Notes under the pieces: model-generated
The model's input: only the letters and a program-made list of their open reading frames with translations
The model's database searches: none
Told to the model about the DNA's origin: nothing
Part shown: piece after piece, positions 8,878-18,323 of the stretch
How positions within the stretch are numbered: the first letter of the stretch is position 1
Layout: every line of letters begins with the position of its first letter
Translations under genes and position numbers: made by a program
DNA from: an uncultured Pseudomonadales bacterium
Lineage (GTDB): Bacteria; Pseudomonadota; Gammaproteobacteria; Pseudomonadales; Azotimanducaceae
Length of the DNA stretch: 64,000 bases
Direction: 5' to 3'
NCBI GenBank assembly: GCA_937921865.1
Contig: CAKZWF010000039.1
Coordinates: 1 to 64,000, forward strand

Positions 8878-10761
8878 TCAGACCTTGCCGTGAGCCGTCA
8901 GCGCAGATCCCAGGCGCTCACGGCCGAACACGTCGGTAAAGGCACTCCCTGTCCAAACCTGCGCTCCCGCAATATACACCCCGTCAACGACGCCGTCTGA
9001 GCGATTCACCAACTGATGACAATCGAATACATCGCGATACTGATAGCGGATGCCGGCATCACCATCGTAGGTTTTCAGCGTCTCAGGGTTGAGCAATGTG
9101 ATGTCCGCACGCCGACCCACTTCTATTCGACCCGCATCGAGCGCAAAAAATTCCGCAGGTTCACGGGTCAGGCGTTTCACCATATGGCTGAAGCATGCTT
9201 CGGAGTCGCAAGCCGCAATTTTCAACGCCCGCAGATTCCCATCATAGAAAGCCATGTTGGTGACATGAGCGCCGCTGTCATTGAATCCCGGAATCAGCAA
9301 CGGGTTCAGCAGCAGCTGCTTGACCACCTCGGGATCGCGGTTGGCTGAAACATAGTGCCAGTAGATGTCGCGATCGAAGTGGCGCAACAGCGCAAGAAAA
9401 AACTCCCCGTCGTCTCTCAGCGAGACTCCAAGCTGTGCAAAACAGGCGGTTTCTTCCTCCGATGGGTCGCAGGCGCCCGACTCATCGGCCAGTTGCTGCT
9501 GCCAGATCCGATAACGCCCATACACGTCTGCCATGGACTGACCCTGCCACGACTCGACCGGGCAACGGTAGATCACATGATCGTTGAGATCTCTGGTCAT
9601 GAACTGGTTTTCCAGCTTCAGCAGGCGCTTCAGACGATCCAGGTTGTAACCTGACTTACCGCGCTGCCACATTTCCCGAAAAGCCTGGATGAACTCGGGT
9701 CGCTCGAGAATCTGCCGACGTGCATCACGGTCATCGAGCTCAGTTTCTATCAGCTCCCGAAGCAGCGGATCGCCTTCAGCCAGCGGGCTGACAATGCCTT
9801 CACTCCAGACTTTGAAAGGTGCGGCCAGGCACTGCATACGGAAATAGCCATCCAGCAGGCGGGAATTCAGCAGCCTGGAAAAACGCAGGGCCCTGGACTT
9901 GAAGCTTCGGTTGATGGCGCTGTCCAGCGCTGCCAGCGCAGTGATCTTCAAGCGTTTGCCGTAGAGACGACCGCTGGTGAGCAGAAACATTTTCAAGGTC
10001 AGCGCCGGGTCATCAGTGGCTGGTGTCATCTGCCAGACCCGGTTGTAGTCACGGACAACGCCGGTCAGCAGCTTGTATTCCGCCATGCTGGCGTACTGGG
10101 TAGGAATACGTTTGTCGACATGAGGCTGATTGGCCATGAAATGCAGCGGCAGGCCATCTGTGGAGAATCCGATGTAGCCCTCCTGCATCGCGGTTTCCAG
10201 CAGCTGGCGCATCTTTTCCAGTTCGGCTGTGGTGGGATCCCGGGTAATGCTGGCATCAAGACCCATGGCTTCGATTCGCAGCATGGAATGCGGTACCAAT
10301 GGCGCCACGTTGGCCGCCAGCGGCAGTGAATTCAGGTGCTCGAGATATTCAGCCGTGGTATTCCAGGTGGCCTTTTCCGCAGCCTTGCGCAACACCGTCT
10401 TCGGAATGTTCTCCACCCGGGCGAAACAGTCAACGATCGGATCCTGTTCATTGTTGCGCTGAGCGCCGAACGCTAGACCGATCGAGCAGTTGCCGACCAC
10501 CACGCTGGTGGTGCCATGCCGGACAACTTCCGGCAGACCCGCATCCAGCTCAACTTCCAGATCCTCATGGGTATGGATGTCCAGCAGACCCGGCACCATC
10601 CAGCTGCCGGAGGCATCGTCAACGATTGCTGCCTGCGCTGCAGGCAAATCGATACCCTGGGCGACCACCTTGCCGTCCTTGATGGCGATATCCAAACGCT
10701 GACCGGGTCCGCCACTGCCGTCAAATACTTTGGCTCCAACAATCAGTCGATCCCACTGCAT
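8878..10761 (-). CDS. amidohydrolase of the N-acyl-D-amino-acid deacylase family
   Basis: A 627-aa amidohydrolase-superfamily enzyme, longer than classical D-aminoacylases (about 480 aa) but in line with a larger subgroup of amidohydrolase-3 proteins. Visible parts are the N-terminal beta-sandwich strand VFDGSGGPGQRLDIAIKDG, PGLLDIHTHEDLEVELD with the metal HxH near residues 63-65, and VVVGNCSIGLAFG with the conserved bridging Cys near 92. GFSTDGLPLHF is near 199, GFNDSGAH with the catalytic-type Asp near 502, and RADITLLNPET closes the sandwich. It may hydrolyse N-acyl-D-amino acids or another amide. It appears to be transcribed singly between the exported protein and an MFS transporter. Family assignment is good, substrate open. 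Confidence 0.88.
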   Translation of the reverse strand: MQWDRLIVGAKVFDGSGGPGQRLDIAIKDGKVVAQGIDLPAAQAAIVDDASGSWMVPGLLDIHTHEDLEVELDAGLPEVVRHGTTSVVVGNCSIGLAFGAQRNNEQDPIVDCFARVENIPKTVLRKAAEKATWNTTAEYLEHLNSLPLAANVAPLVPHSMLRIEAMGLDASITRDPTTAELEKMRQLLETAMQEGYIGFSTDGLPLHFMANQPHVDKRIPTQYASMAEYKLLTGVVRDYNRVWQMTPATDDPALTLKMFLLTSGRLYGKRLKITALAALDSAINRSFKSRALRFSRLLNSRLLDGYFRMQCLAAPFKVWSEGIVSPLAEGDPLLRELIETELDDRDARRQILERPEFIQAFREMWQRGKSGYNLDRLKRLLKLENQFMTRDLNDHVIYRCPVESWQGQSMADVYGRYRIWQQQLADESGACDPSEEETACFAQLGVSLRDDGEFFLALLRHFDRDIYWHYVSANRDPEVVKQLLLNPLLIPGFNDSGAHVTNMAFYDGNLRALKIAACDSEACFSHMVKRLTREPAEFFALDAGRIEVGRRADITLLNPETLKTYDGDAGIRYQYRDVFDCHQLVNRSDGVVDGVYIAGAQVWTGSAFTDVFGRERLGSALTAHGKV

Positions 10762-10859
10762 CTAGTTCGCTCCCGGAAACACATACCGTTTCTCTTAACC
10801 TCGAGTAACCCCGAGATTCCCTAAAACCTGACGTATCATTTTACTCCAAGGTTGCTTTT

Positions 10860-12140
10860 TCAAGCCTCTTCGCTGCTCAACGCCCGCTCTGGTCGCGGGG
10901 TTTCCAGCTGACGAATCGAAGTCGCGAACAGCGCCAGCAGCAGCACGGTGATGATGAAGGCCGCACCCGCAACTTCCAGAGCCACGGCGACCGAGTAGTG
11001 CTCGGCGATGATACTTATCGGAATCACTCCAAGTGGCATCAGACCGTGGGACATCATATCGATACTCATGATGCGGCCGCGCATATGATCTTCCACCTGC
11101 ATCTGCAGCAGACCCCGGTTTAAAGACATGTTCCAGGCGCTGATCAGGCCAATGCCGCCCACCACCGCAGCCGCCATGGGTACGCTGGTCGCGGCCCCGA
11201 AAGCTGAGGTCAGCACCCCCCAGGCAACGCAGCTGCCGACCAGCCAGGCTGCCTTGTGGTTCACTTCACCGATGTAAGCGAGCAACAGAGATCCCGCAAT
11301 GGCTCCTAAACCCATCGTTGACATCAGCAGTCCAAGATCCTCGGGACCGCCCAGCAGAATATCTTCGTTAAAAGCCGGTAGCAGCGTATTCAGCGGCATA
11401 CCGAACAGAAAAGGCACAATGGACAGCAGAATCAGCCCCAGTACCGGCGGGTGCTCCCAGACATAGCGCATACCATCCGCCATGTCGGTCAGCGGGCTCT
11501 TCTGAGCACTCGACTGCACACTGACGCCAGGCTTACTGACCAGCAGCATGGTGACCGCGGAGATCGCGTACAGTGCCGCAATCATCATATAAACAATGCC
11601 CACCCCATAGGCTGAGCTGGTATCACCTCCAGCCACCCAGGCAATCAGAAAACCCGCCAGCGCCGGTCCTAAGATGCGCGATAGATTCCAGCTGGTGGTG
11701 TTCAATGCCATCGCGGTGAAAATCAGATGATCGGGTATCAGCTCCGGCACAAACGCCTGTCGTGCAGGCATGGACAGCGCCAGCACCGAACCATTGAAAA
11801 ATCCGAACCAGATGAAATCCCAGAAGGTCACATGGCCCTCCAGGATGATGTAGCCCATAACAATGGTGGCAACACAGTTCAAGGTCTGGGCCGCGGTGAT
11901 GATCCGTCGCTTAGGCAGACGGTCCGCAAGCACCCCACCGAGCAGCGAGAATGCCACTGTCGGGATCATGAACGACAGTGTCACCCAGGCCAGATCCAAT
12001 GCGGAAGACGTCAGCGTGTAGACCAGCCAGCCACGCGCGATGATCTGCATGTTCATCGCAAAAGACGAACCCAGACTACCAATCCACAGCCAGCGGAAAT
12101 CAGCATATGCGAGCGCTTTGGTGATGTTGCGATCAGCCAA
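10860..12140 (-). CDS. MFS transporter (MFS_3/DHA3-like)
   Basis: A 426-aa inner-membrane protein with about 12 predicted hydrophobic segments. The loop between TM2 and TM3 carries GGVLADRLPKRRII (near residue 68), the MFS motif A. The N-terminal segment YADFRWLWIGSLGSSFAMNMQ and NTTSWNLSRILGPALAG near 155 resemble the MFS_3 group that includes enterobactin exporter-like and drug efflux proteins. The C-terminus is short and hydrophilic. It lies about 100 bp from the D-aminoacylase-like gene and 109 bp from the MBL gene, on the same strand, without obvious coupling. The transported compound cannot be inferred. Confidence 0.9.
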   Translation of the reverse strand: MADRNITKALAYADFRWLWIGSLGSSFAMNMQIIARGWLVYTLTSSALDLAWVTLSFMIPTVAFSLLGGVLADRLPKRRIITAAQTLNCVATIVMGYIILEGHVTFWDFIWFGFFNGSVLALSMPARQAFVPELIPDHLIFTAMALNTTSWNLSRILGPALAGFLIAWVAGGDTSSAYGVGIVYMMIAALYAISAVTMLLVSKPGVSVQSSAQKSPLTDMADGMRYVWEHPPVLGLILLSIVPFLFGMPLNTLLPAFNEDILLGGPEDLGLLMSTMGLGAIAGSLLLAYIGEVNHKAAWLVGSCVAWGVLTSAFGAATSVPMAAAVVGGIGLISAWNMSLNRGLLQMQVEDHMRGRIMSIDMMSHGLMPLGVIPISIIAEHYSVAVALEVAGAAFIITVLLLALFATSIRQLETPRPERALSSEEA

Positions 12141-12249
12141 CTGGAAGTTCCGCCCCGGACCAAACCGCCCATTCTAACATGGCGTAGCCTGGGGCAATCT
12201 GGTGGTCAGCCGGCTGCGCTTGAAAACGCGCCCGGGATAGCTAGCTGAA

Positions 12250-13107
12250 TCAGTAGTCGAGTCGAAACGTCAGGCCATCGCGCACCAGACGTCCTGCGCT
12301 TGGCGACGCAAAGTGGCTGCCGATGATCAGTACCGGTCTGTCCGCATACCGTTCCAGGAATCCAAGACGGGTGCCCGCTGCCATCTGCTGGTCCCAGTCG
12401 GCGCTGGAGCTCCAGTCAACGTGGGCGATCTGACAGGGGTGATGAATCATGTCCCCGGTGATCACTGCCTGTTCGCCTCGGGAAGTGATGTGCACGCTGA
12501 CATGTCCGGGGGTATGACCCGGCGTAGGCTCGAGGGCAACTTCATCAGTCACCTGATGACTCGATTCAACCAGATCAGCCAGCCCCGCTGCAAAAATGGG
12601 TGCCACAGAGTCTTCAATCACGGGTCCGTATTCCTGCTCCTCGTTGCGCCAGTGCTCCCATTCAGATTCTGCAAACAGATAGCGCGCAGCAGCGAACGTA
12701 GGCAGCCAGCGACCCTCTACCAGGCGGGTGTTCCAGCCCACATGATCGACATGCATATGTGTACACATCACAGCATCGATGCTGCCGGTCGCGAATCCGG
12801 CGGCAGCAAACTGTTCGAGGAAACTCGTCTGCATCATATTCCAGCGTGGGTAGGTACGAACCTTGTCGTTACCGATGCAGGGATCTACCAGCAGTCGCTG
12901 CCCCTGCGACTCGATAACGAGCGCGTGCACGCTGAGGATGATACGCCCATCAGCAACAAAGGGTGCGAGCCAGGGCAGCTGTGCCAGCTTCTCAGGCGTT
13001 GCCTGAGGCAACAGATGCGGGCCGAGTGAAGTTGTGGTGAGTTCCACAATCCGGGTGATGGTGACGTCCCCGACCTGCCACTTCAGAAATTGCTGTTCTC
13101 CAGACAC
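12250..13107 (-). CDS. MBL-fold metallohydrolase (AHL-lactonase-like group)
   Basis: A 285-aa metallo-beta-lactamase-fold protein without signal peptide. Zinc ligands sit in THMHVDHVGW (HxHxDH, near residues 116-121), PTPGHTPGH near 195, ITGDMIHHP near 218 and IIGSHFASPSAG near 263. LVDPCIGNDKVR and the TPGHTPGH pattern resemble lactonase- and phosphotriesterase-like MBL proteins. Quorum-quenching or general ester/lactone hydrolysis would both fit; the sequence does not decide. It is followed by the YceH gene upstream on the same strand, 27 bp away. Fold and metal site are secure. Confidence 0.9.
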   Translation of the reverse strand: MSGEQQFLKWQVGDVTITRIVELTTTSLGPHLLPQATPEKLAQLPWLAPFVADGRIILSVHALVIESQGQRLLVDPCIGNDKVRTYPRWNMMQTSFLEQFAAAGFATGSIDAVMCTHMHVDHVGWNTRLVEGRWLPTFAAARYLFAESEWEHWRNEEQEYGPVIEDSVAPIFAAGLADLVESSHQVTDEVALEPTPGHTPGHVSVHITSRGEQAVITGDMIHHPCQIAHVDWSSSADWDQQMAAGTRLGFLERYADRPVLIIGSHFASPSAGRLVRDGLTFRLDY

Positions 13108-13134
13108 TCTCTTAACCTCCTCGAATAGCGCCGC

Positions 13135-13827
13135 TCAATCCAGCCGCTGCTTTAGTTCGCGCAGCTGAGTTTCCAATTCAACGATTCTCGCCTCCAGCAC
13201 ATCAAGCCGATCAACACCTGACATTGCAGTGCGAGGAGCGCTGGTGAGGGTCGACGTCCCAGTCGATGCCCTGGCCGCTGCATCCTCCGCCGCGGAGGCC
13301 TCCGCCACGGAAGTCACTTCTCCGCAGAACAGATGCATGTATTGATGATCCTGACGACCCGGCATACGCGGCAGCCTTGCAACCAGCGGGCCTTCTTCCC
13401 GCTCAAGCAGCCCGGTCAAAGTCGCCATCACCGCCTGATTGTCCGCAAACGCAAACAGCCGGTTAGCGCGGGTACGCAATTCGCCCGGTGTCTGCGGGCC
13501 GCGCAGCAGCAGAACACATAGCACCGCAAACTCCTCACTGGAGAACTGCAGATCGGCGAAGGGCGTGTTACAGAAGCGCTGGTCATACTTCTCGACCCGG
13601 CTCTTAAAGTTATCCGCAGCCTGCATCAGGTGTTTGGCTTCGAGCTGGCGGACAGTCTGCTGAACTCTGCCAGGTTCTAACGCCATCACCGGATCCCGAC
13701 TGGATTTCTGGTTGCAGGCGTTGGTGAGCGCATTGAGCGTGAGTGGATATTGCTCCGGCGTGGTAACCGACTTTTCCATCAGGCACCCGATCACGCGTGC
13801 TTCTTCCGCGGTCAGCTGAATGGTCAC
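13135..13827 (-). CDS. yceH: YceH/DUF480 family protein
   Basis: A 230-aa member of the conserved YceH family, built from two winged-helix domains. The N-terminal domain begins LTAEEARVIGCLMEKSVTTPEQYPLTLNALTNACNQ, the family signature. The second domain starts near residue 97 (FAVLCVLLLRGPQTPGELRTRA) and ends at GLLEREEGPLVARLPRMPGR. The C-terminal 55 residues are Ala/Ser/Thr-rich and end in a leucine-containing coiled coil (VLEARIVELETQLRELKQRL). The molecular function of YceH proteins is not well established. The gene overlaps nothing and is divergent from the PA2779-like gene. Confidence 0.9.
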   Translation of the reverse strand: MTIQLTAEEARVIGCLMEKSVTTPEQYPLTLNALTNACNQKSSRDPVMALEPGRVQQTVRQLEAKHLMQAADNFKSRVEKYDQRFCNTPFADLQFSSEEFAVLCVLLLRGPQTPGELRTRANRLFAFADNQAVMATLTGLLEREEGPLVARLPRMPGRQDHQYMHLFCGEVTSVAEASAAEDAAARASTGTSTLTSAPRTAMSGVDRLDVLEARIVELETQLRELKQRLD

Positions 13828-13918
13828 AAACTTCCTCGGTGTCTCTTTTGGAGCTAGAGTATTGTCAGTTTGGTCTGTCGTATACTGTCATCTATCGTGT
13901 TTTTCCGGAGACCAGCCC

Positions 13919-14302
13919 ATGACCAGCCGTATCAGTCGAATTATCGCCCTGACTTTGTGCTTCACTATCAGCAATCTGGGGTTCAGCCAGTTCGCCGGTG
14001 CTGCGGTGATCAGCACCAGCGACGCGTTGCGCGGCGTGGAACGCAGCGAACAGATCAACTCGATTCAACGGGTGCTGGTGCGCGCCGACGTTCAGGCGAT
14101 GCTGCAACAGCACGGCGTCAGTCCAGATCAGGCGATGCAGCGGGTTGCAGCGCTGAGCGACCAGGAGCTGCAGACCCTGCATGAACGCTTCGAAGCGCTG
14201 CCCGCAGGCGGCGTTGGCCTGTTTGAAGTGCTCGGCATCACCTTCCTGGTGCTGATGATTCTCGAGCTCACTGGAACCATCAATATATTCTCCAGCTTCT
14301 AA
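13919..14302 (+). CDS. PA2779 family membrane/exported protein
   Basis: A 127-aa protein starting at ATG 13919, with CCGGAG a few bases upstream. The N-terminus is a signal peptide (about 28 residues, ending near FAGAAVIST). The soluble part holds the family pattern of a short helical stretch (VERSEQINSIQRVLVRADVQAMLQQHGVSPDQAMQRVAALSDQEL). It ends with one hydrophobic segment (EVLGITFLVLMILELTGTINIF). The next gene is PA2778-like, as in Pseudomonas, where the two are neighbours. A joint role in the cell envelope is inferred. The biochemical function is unknown. Confidence 0.85.
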   Translation: MTSRISRIIALTLCFTISNLGFSQFAGAAVISTSDALRGVERSEQINSIQRVLVRADVQAMLQQHGVSPDQAMQRVAALSDQELQTLHERFEALPAGGVGLFEVLGITFLVLMILELTGTINIFSSF

Positions 14303-14304
14303 CC

Positions 14305-15321
14305 CTGAGAGGCACCGCCTGCTGTTCGGCGTTGGCGCTGTGTCTGGCGCTGAGCGCCTGCACGACCAAGCCGGTGCTGGCCCCTGCCTGGCCCGGTGAT
14401 GCGCCTGAGCAGATCGAACTGAGCAACACCCCATTCTTCCCGCAGGATCGCTACCAGTGCGGTCCCGCAGCACTGGCAACTCTGCTCAGCGCCAGCGGTT
14501 ACCCGAGCACACCTGATCAGCTGCAACCGGAAGTCTTTCTGCCTGAACGAACCGGCAGCCTGCAGCCGGAGTTGGTTGCCGCCGCCAGAAAACGCGGTTT
14601 TGTGGTTTATCCAATCAGACCTGAGCTGCGCGATCTGATTGCTCAGCTGCATGCCGGCTATCCAGTGCTGATCCTGCAGAATCAGGGTCTGCGTTCACTG
14701 CCAGTCTGGCACTACGCTGTAGTGATCGGAGCCAATGCTGACACCGGAGCGCTGGTATCCCGATCAGGCACCCGCCCCCGACAACTGGAATCCGCGAGCA
14801 GATTTCAGCGCCGCTGGGCGCTTGCCGACAACTGGGGAATTGTCGCCCTGAAGCCTGGCCAGCTGCCCCATCATCCGGACTGGAACCGCTACCTGGCGGC
14901 AGTTGCTGATCTAGAAGCGGCAGGTGAGCTGGATGCAGCTGCAGTGGCCTATCGCGCGGCTCTGATGAGTGATCCGGGTCTGGCAGGCGCCCAGTTTGGT
15001 CTGGCCAACGTGTACTACGCTTCCGGCAATCTTGATGAGGCCGTAAGACTTTACCGTTCCGCGTCAACCGATCCGCAGCTTGGTCTGTGGGCATTAAACA
15101 ATCTCAGCAACCTGTGGCTGGATCAGGGCTGTCTCGACCTCGCCGAAGCCGCCATCAAGCAGGCACAGGAAGGCCCTGAAGGTACAGTTGAGGCGCTGAT
15201 CAGCACCCGCACCAGACTGCAGCGGCTGCGGATAAATCCTGAAAAACAGGCCGTTAGCCTGTGTGAATCACCTATGCAAAACCCATTGCCCCCGGCAAAC
15301 TTCACAGTCGACGGGACCTGA
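14305..15321 (+). CDS. PA2778 family cysteine peptidase, C39-like with TPR repeats
   Basis: Predicted lipoprotein. The lipobox LALSAC is followed by a papain-like C39 domain: DRYQCGPAALATLL contains the catalytic Cys in a CGPAAL motif, PVWHYAVVIG the catalytic His, and SADN-like ALADNWGIV the last block. From about residue 195 TPR helices follow (AELDAAAVAYRAALMSDPGLAGAQFGLANVYYASGNLDEAVRLY). The start is uncertain. CTG 14305, two bases after the preceding stop, gives an 18-residue lipoprotein signal; TTG 14332 would leave only nine residues before the lipid Cys. It is probably co-translated with PA2779. Peptidase activity is inferred from the motifs. Confidence 0.83.
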   Translation: MRGTACCSALALCLALSACTTKPVLAPAWPGDAPEQIELSNTPFFPQDRYQCGPAALATLLSASGYPSTPDQLQPEVFLPERTGSLQPELVAAARKRGFVVYPIRPELRDLIAQLHAGYPVLILQNQGLRSLPVWHYAVVIGANADTGALVSRSGTRPRQLESASRFQRRWALADNWGIVALKPGQLPHHPDWNRYLAAVADLEAAGELDAAAVAYRAALMSDPGLAGAQFGLANVYYASGNLDEAVRLYRSASTDPQLGLWALNNLSNLWLDQGCLDLAEAAIKQAQEGPEGTVEALISTRTRLQRLRINPEKQAVSLCESPMQNPLPPANFTVDGT

Positions 15322-15359
15322 GCAACGCAAGCGTCCCGGAAACTGCAAAGGAATTTGAA

Positions 15360-16616
15360 ATGTCAGTATTCGACACCTCACCCGCCATCGACAACGCGCT
15401 GGTCAATCCAGCCAGCTGGGCAGACGAACACTGGGTACACGATCAGTTCGCCTGGCTGCGTCGCAACGACCCGCTGCGTTATCTGCAGCCGGAAGGTTTC
15501 GAACCGTTCTGGTCGATCACCAGATACGCCGACATCAAGGAAATCGAACAACACAAAAAAATCTTCATCAACGATCCGAGACCAACGCTGGCTCCGGCCG
15601 GTATGACTGAATTCATCGCGCAGATGACCGGCCGCAAGCATCTGGTCCGTTCGCTGGTGCAAATGGACGATCCCGATCACAGCACCTATCGCATGCTAAC
15701 CCAGGGCTGGTTCATGGGCACCAATCTGCGCAAGTTGCAGAGCAAAGTCGACGAACTCGCCGAAACCTATGTTGAGCGGCTGGCCGAATTCGGCGGCGAA
15801 TGCGACTTCGTGAAAGATCTGGCGATCTGGTACCCGCTGCGCGTCATCATGTCGATCTTTGGCGTGCCGGAGGAAGACGAGCCGCTGATGCTCAAACTGA
15901 CCCAGGAACTGTTCGGCAGCTCGGATCCGGACAGTCAACGGTCATTCGAACCGCAGGATTTCATGCAGGTGGTTTACGATTTTGAAAGCTATTTTGCTGA
16001 CCTGACCCGGCAACGACGCGAAGCACCCCGTGACGACGTCGCGACGGTGATCGCCAACGCCAAGATCGACGGCAAACCGATTCCCGATCTGGAAGCCAAC
16101 GGCTACTACATGATCATCGCAACGGCCGGTCACGACACCACCAGTTCAACAACTGCCGGCGGACTACTGGCACTGCTCGACAATCCAGACCAGATGGAAC
16201 AGCTTCGGGCAAACCCTGAACAACTGATGCCAACGGCCGTCGACGAAATGATTCGCTGGGTGAGTCCGGTACGGCACTTCATGCGCACGGCGACCGAAGA
16301 CTATCAGCTGAGAGACAAAACCATCCGTGTCGGCGAATCAGCCATTCTCTGGTATCCGTCTGCCAACCGTGATGAAGAAATCTTCAACGCACCGGGCGAG
16401 TTCAGAGTTGATCGCAAAGATGCCAAACAGCTGGCATTCGGCTTCGGTGCGCATGTCTGTCTCGGCCAGCACCTGGCGAGGATGGAAATCTCCGCGCTGT
16501 ACCGCAAGCTGCTCGAGCGGGTGACCGATATCGAGCTGACCGGCACTCCGCAGTACACCCAGTCATCGTTTGTTGGCGGGCTAAAGTCACTGCCGATTCG
16601 TTACAAACTGAAATAA
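15360..16616 (+). CDS. cytochrome P450
   Basis: A 418-aa soluble bacterial class I P450. The I-helix oxygen-activation motif TAGHDTTSS is near residue 256, the K-helix ExxR in DEMIRW near 297, and the heme loop FGFGAHVCLGQHLAR has the thiolate Cys at residue 367. AAGGAA precedes ATG 15360. No ferredoxin or reductase gene is adjacent, so electrons must come from partners elsewhere. Other lipid-breakdown genes in the window (AMACR-type enzyme, acyl-CoA dehydrogenases) would fit a terpenoid- or sterol-hydroxylating P450, but the substrate is not readable from sequence. Confidence 0.96.
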   Translation: MSVFDTSPAIDNALVNPASWADEHWVHDQFAWLRRNDPLRYLQPEGFEPFWSITRYADIKEIEQHKKIFINDPRPTLAPAGMTEFIAQMTGRKHLVRSLVQMDDPDHSTYRMLTQGWFMGTNLRKLQSKVDELAETYVERLAEFGGECDFVKDLAIWYPLRVIMSIFGVPEEDEPLMLKLTQELFGSSDPDSQRSFEPQDFMQVVYDFESYFADLTRQRREAPRDDVATVIANAKIDGKPIPDLEANGYYMIIATAGHDTTSSTTAGGLLALLDNPDQMEQLRANPEQLMPTAVDEMIRWVSPVRHFMRTATEDYQLRDKTIRVGESAILWYPSANRDEEIFNAPGEFRVDRKDAKQLAFGFGAHVCLGQHLARMEISALYRKLLERVTDIELTGTPQYTQSSFVGGLKSLPIRYKLK

Positions 16617-16628
16617 CCGCCGCCGGCG

Positions 16629-17660
16629 TCATTCTCCGACGGCAAGGTCTTCAAGAAATACCCGAACGTCAGCCGCCGACCGCAGCGGATCTTCTTCCAT
16701 CGGCACATGGCCGAGATCGTCATAAATCACAGTCCGGGTATTGGGCAGGGACTGCTCAAATTGCTCCACCACAGACACCGGTATCAGCGCATCCTGCGCA
16801 CCCCACATGATCAGGGTCGGCTGGGTAAGCACACTGAGGTCAGCAGCCTCGCGGCTGCCACCGCCTGACCCTGCCCGCTGCAGAATGGCAGCTCGGGTTC
16901 CCTCGCGCAGGCTCAGCTCATAGTAGCGATCAATCAACGCCTGATCGACGACGGGAGAATTGTTGTATGCCGATCGCAGGCCCTGTTCGACGAGCAGTCC
17001 CGGGTCCAGATAGCGGGCAATGGCACGGAACCAGTCCTGTCTCATCAGCTTAAAGAAGATTGGGCCATCGTCCGGCTCCTCTCGGCGCTCAGCGGCTGGG
17101 GCTTCATCAGCCGATGGCTCATCGGCCGATGGTTCATCGACTGATGAGCGCCAGTTCCCCGCTGGTACCGAATCGACCAGAATCATCGCAATTACCCGGT
17201 CAGGATAAGCCAGCGTATACCGCCAGGTCGCGCCGCCACCCATCGAGTTACCACCAAGCACAAACCGCTCGACGTCCAGTTCATCGACAACCGCATTGAT
17301 GGTGCTGGTGAACGTCTGCGCACCGTAGATCCCGTCCGGCACCCGACCAGTCAGACCATGGGCGGGAAGATCCAGGCTGATTACCCGGTAGGTATCGCCG
17401 AGGATCTCTACCCAGGGCTCCCAGGTATGCAGCGAGGCCATCGCTCCATGGATAAGCACAAGGGGTAACCCGGAGCGATTGCCCTCATCCCGATAGTGGA
17501 CTCTGGTGCCGTTGTTCAGGGTAAGGAACTGCGACGATTCATTGCTGTATTTGGCATCAACAACCTCCGCCGGCAGATCACCCTGATAGAGCAGTATCGC
17601 GGCTATCACGACCAGCAACCCCAGAATCAGCGCCGTCCACCTGAGAATTTTCAAGAACAT
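16629..17660 (-). CDS. membrane-anchored alpha/beta hydrolase
   Basis: A 343-aa alpha/beta-hydrolase. Residues 5-25 are a hydrophobic anchor (LRWTALILGLLVVIAAILLY), so the catalytic domain probably faces the periplasm. Strand beta3 leads to the oxyanion block LVLIHGAMASLHTWEPW, the nucleophile elbow is GNSMGGG, the acid lies in MWGAQDALIP and the catalytic His in DDLGHVPMEEDP. The lid region between the elbow and the acid contains a low-complexity acidic stretch with a short repeat (SSVDEPSADEPSADEAPA) not usual in relatives. It is convergent with the P450 gene, 12 bp away. Substrate unknown. Confidence 0.9.
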   Translation of the reverse strand: MFLKILRWTALILGLLVVIAAILLYQGDLPAEVVDAKYSNESSQFLTLNNGTRVHYRDEGNRSGLPLVLIHGAMASLHTWEPWVEILGDTYRVISLDLPAHGLTGRVPDGIYGAQTFTSTINAVVDELDVERFVLGGNSMGGGATWRYTLAYPDRVIAMILVDSVPAGNWRSSVDEPSADEPSADEAPAAERREEPDDGPIFFKLMRQDWFRAIARYLDPGLLVEQGLRSAYNNSPVVDQALIDRYYELSLREGTRAAILQRAGSGGGSREAADLSVLTQPTLIMWGAQDALIPVSVVEQFEQSLPNTRTVIYDDLGHVPMEEDPLRSAADVRVFLEDLAVGE

Positions 17661-17878
17661 GCTCCCATCCGTGTCATGTGACTCTGCAACAAAGCAATCA
17701 GAGTAGCACTCGCCAATCGGGATTGAAGCCGATTCAGGTGCAGGTCTGCCGTTTCAGCGACCCGTTTACCGTTTCACACCGCTCCTTAACAGTTTCGTCT
17801 CACGGCACTGGGCATCCCCTACCGGATAGCTAGTCTCGCTGGCGTCAGGCCAATCAAGGCCGTAGAGGATCGAAAATT
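17661..17878. other. intergenic region upstream of the DUF2141 operon
   Basis: A 218-bp gap between divergent genes: the alpha/beta hydrolase (minus) and the DUF2141 gene (plus). It must hold both promoters. I see no convincing sigma70 pair, strong hairpin, tRNA or small ORF with a ribosome-binding site. Confidence 0.4.
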
Positions 17879-18313
17879 ATGAAATCTCGTTATCAACTTC
17901 TGTCCGGAGCGATTCGAATACTGTTCGCCCTGCTGCCGACTCAGGTATTCGCTGCCGAACTGACGGTCTCGCTCGAAGACATCAGAACCACCGAAGGCAA
18001 ACTGATGATAGCCATCCTGGATAGCGAAGCCGCTTTCAACGGCGAACACCCTGCCGTCGCTTCGCTGCGGTTACCCGCCAGCGGTGACGCGATCACTTTC
18101 AGCATCGACTCGCTGCCACCCGGCCGATACGGCATTCAAGTCATGCACGACGTCAACAACAACAGCGATCTCGATAGCAACCTCGTTGGCATGCCTATCG
18201 AACCCTGGGGGTTTTCTAACAACGCGACAGGCAATTTCGGACCTCCGGTATGGGCGGAGGTCAGCTTCGTGCTCACCCAGACCAGCCACCAGACTATTCA
18301 ACTGAATCACTGA
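17879..18313 (+). CDS. exported DUF2141 domain protein
   Basis: A 144-aa secreted protein. The signal peptide ends near QVFAAEL (residue 26). The mature part follows the DUF2141 pattern: GKLMIAILDSEAAF, then LPPGRYGIQVMHDVNNNSDLDSN, then GMPIEPWGFSNNATGNFGPP, with the Asp/Asn-rich HDxNxNxxLD turn typical of the family. It is the first gene of a run with the carotenoid oxygenase 10 bp downstream and a two-component system behind. DUF2141 genes are often found beside carotenoid or sterol genes, which fits this context, but no activity is known for the domain. Confidence 0.9.
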   Translation: MKSRYQLLSGAIRILFALLPTQVFAAELTVSLEDIRTTEGKLMIAILDSEAAFNGEHPAVASLRLPASGDAITFSIDSLPPGRYGIQVMHDVNNNSDLDSNLVGMPIEPWGFSNNATGNFGPPVWAEVSFVLTQTSHQTIQLNH

Positions 18314-18323
18314 GGCATCTGCC

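Noticed and set aside
12313-13029. 238-codon plus-strand frame opposite the MBL gene
   Set aside because: Antisense shadow of a gene with an intact metal-binding motif set.
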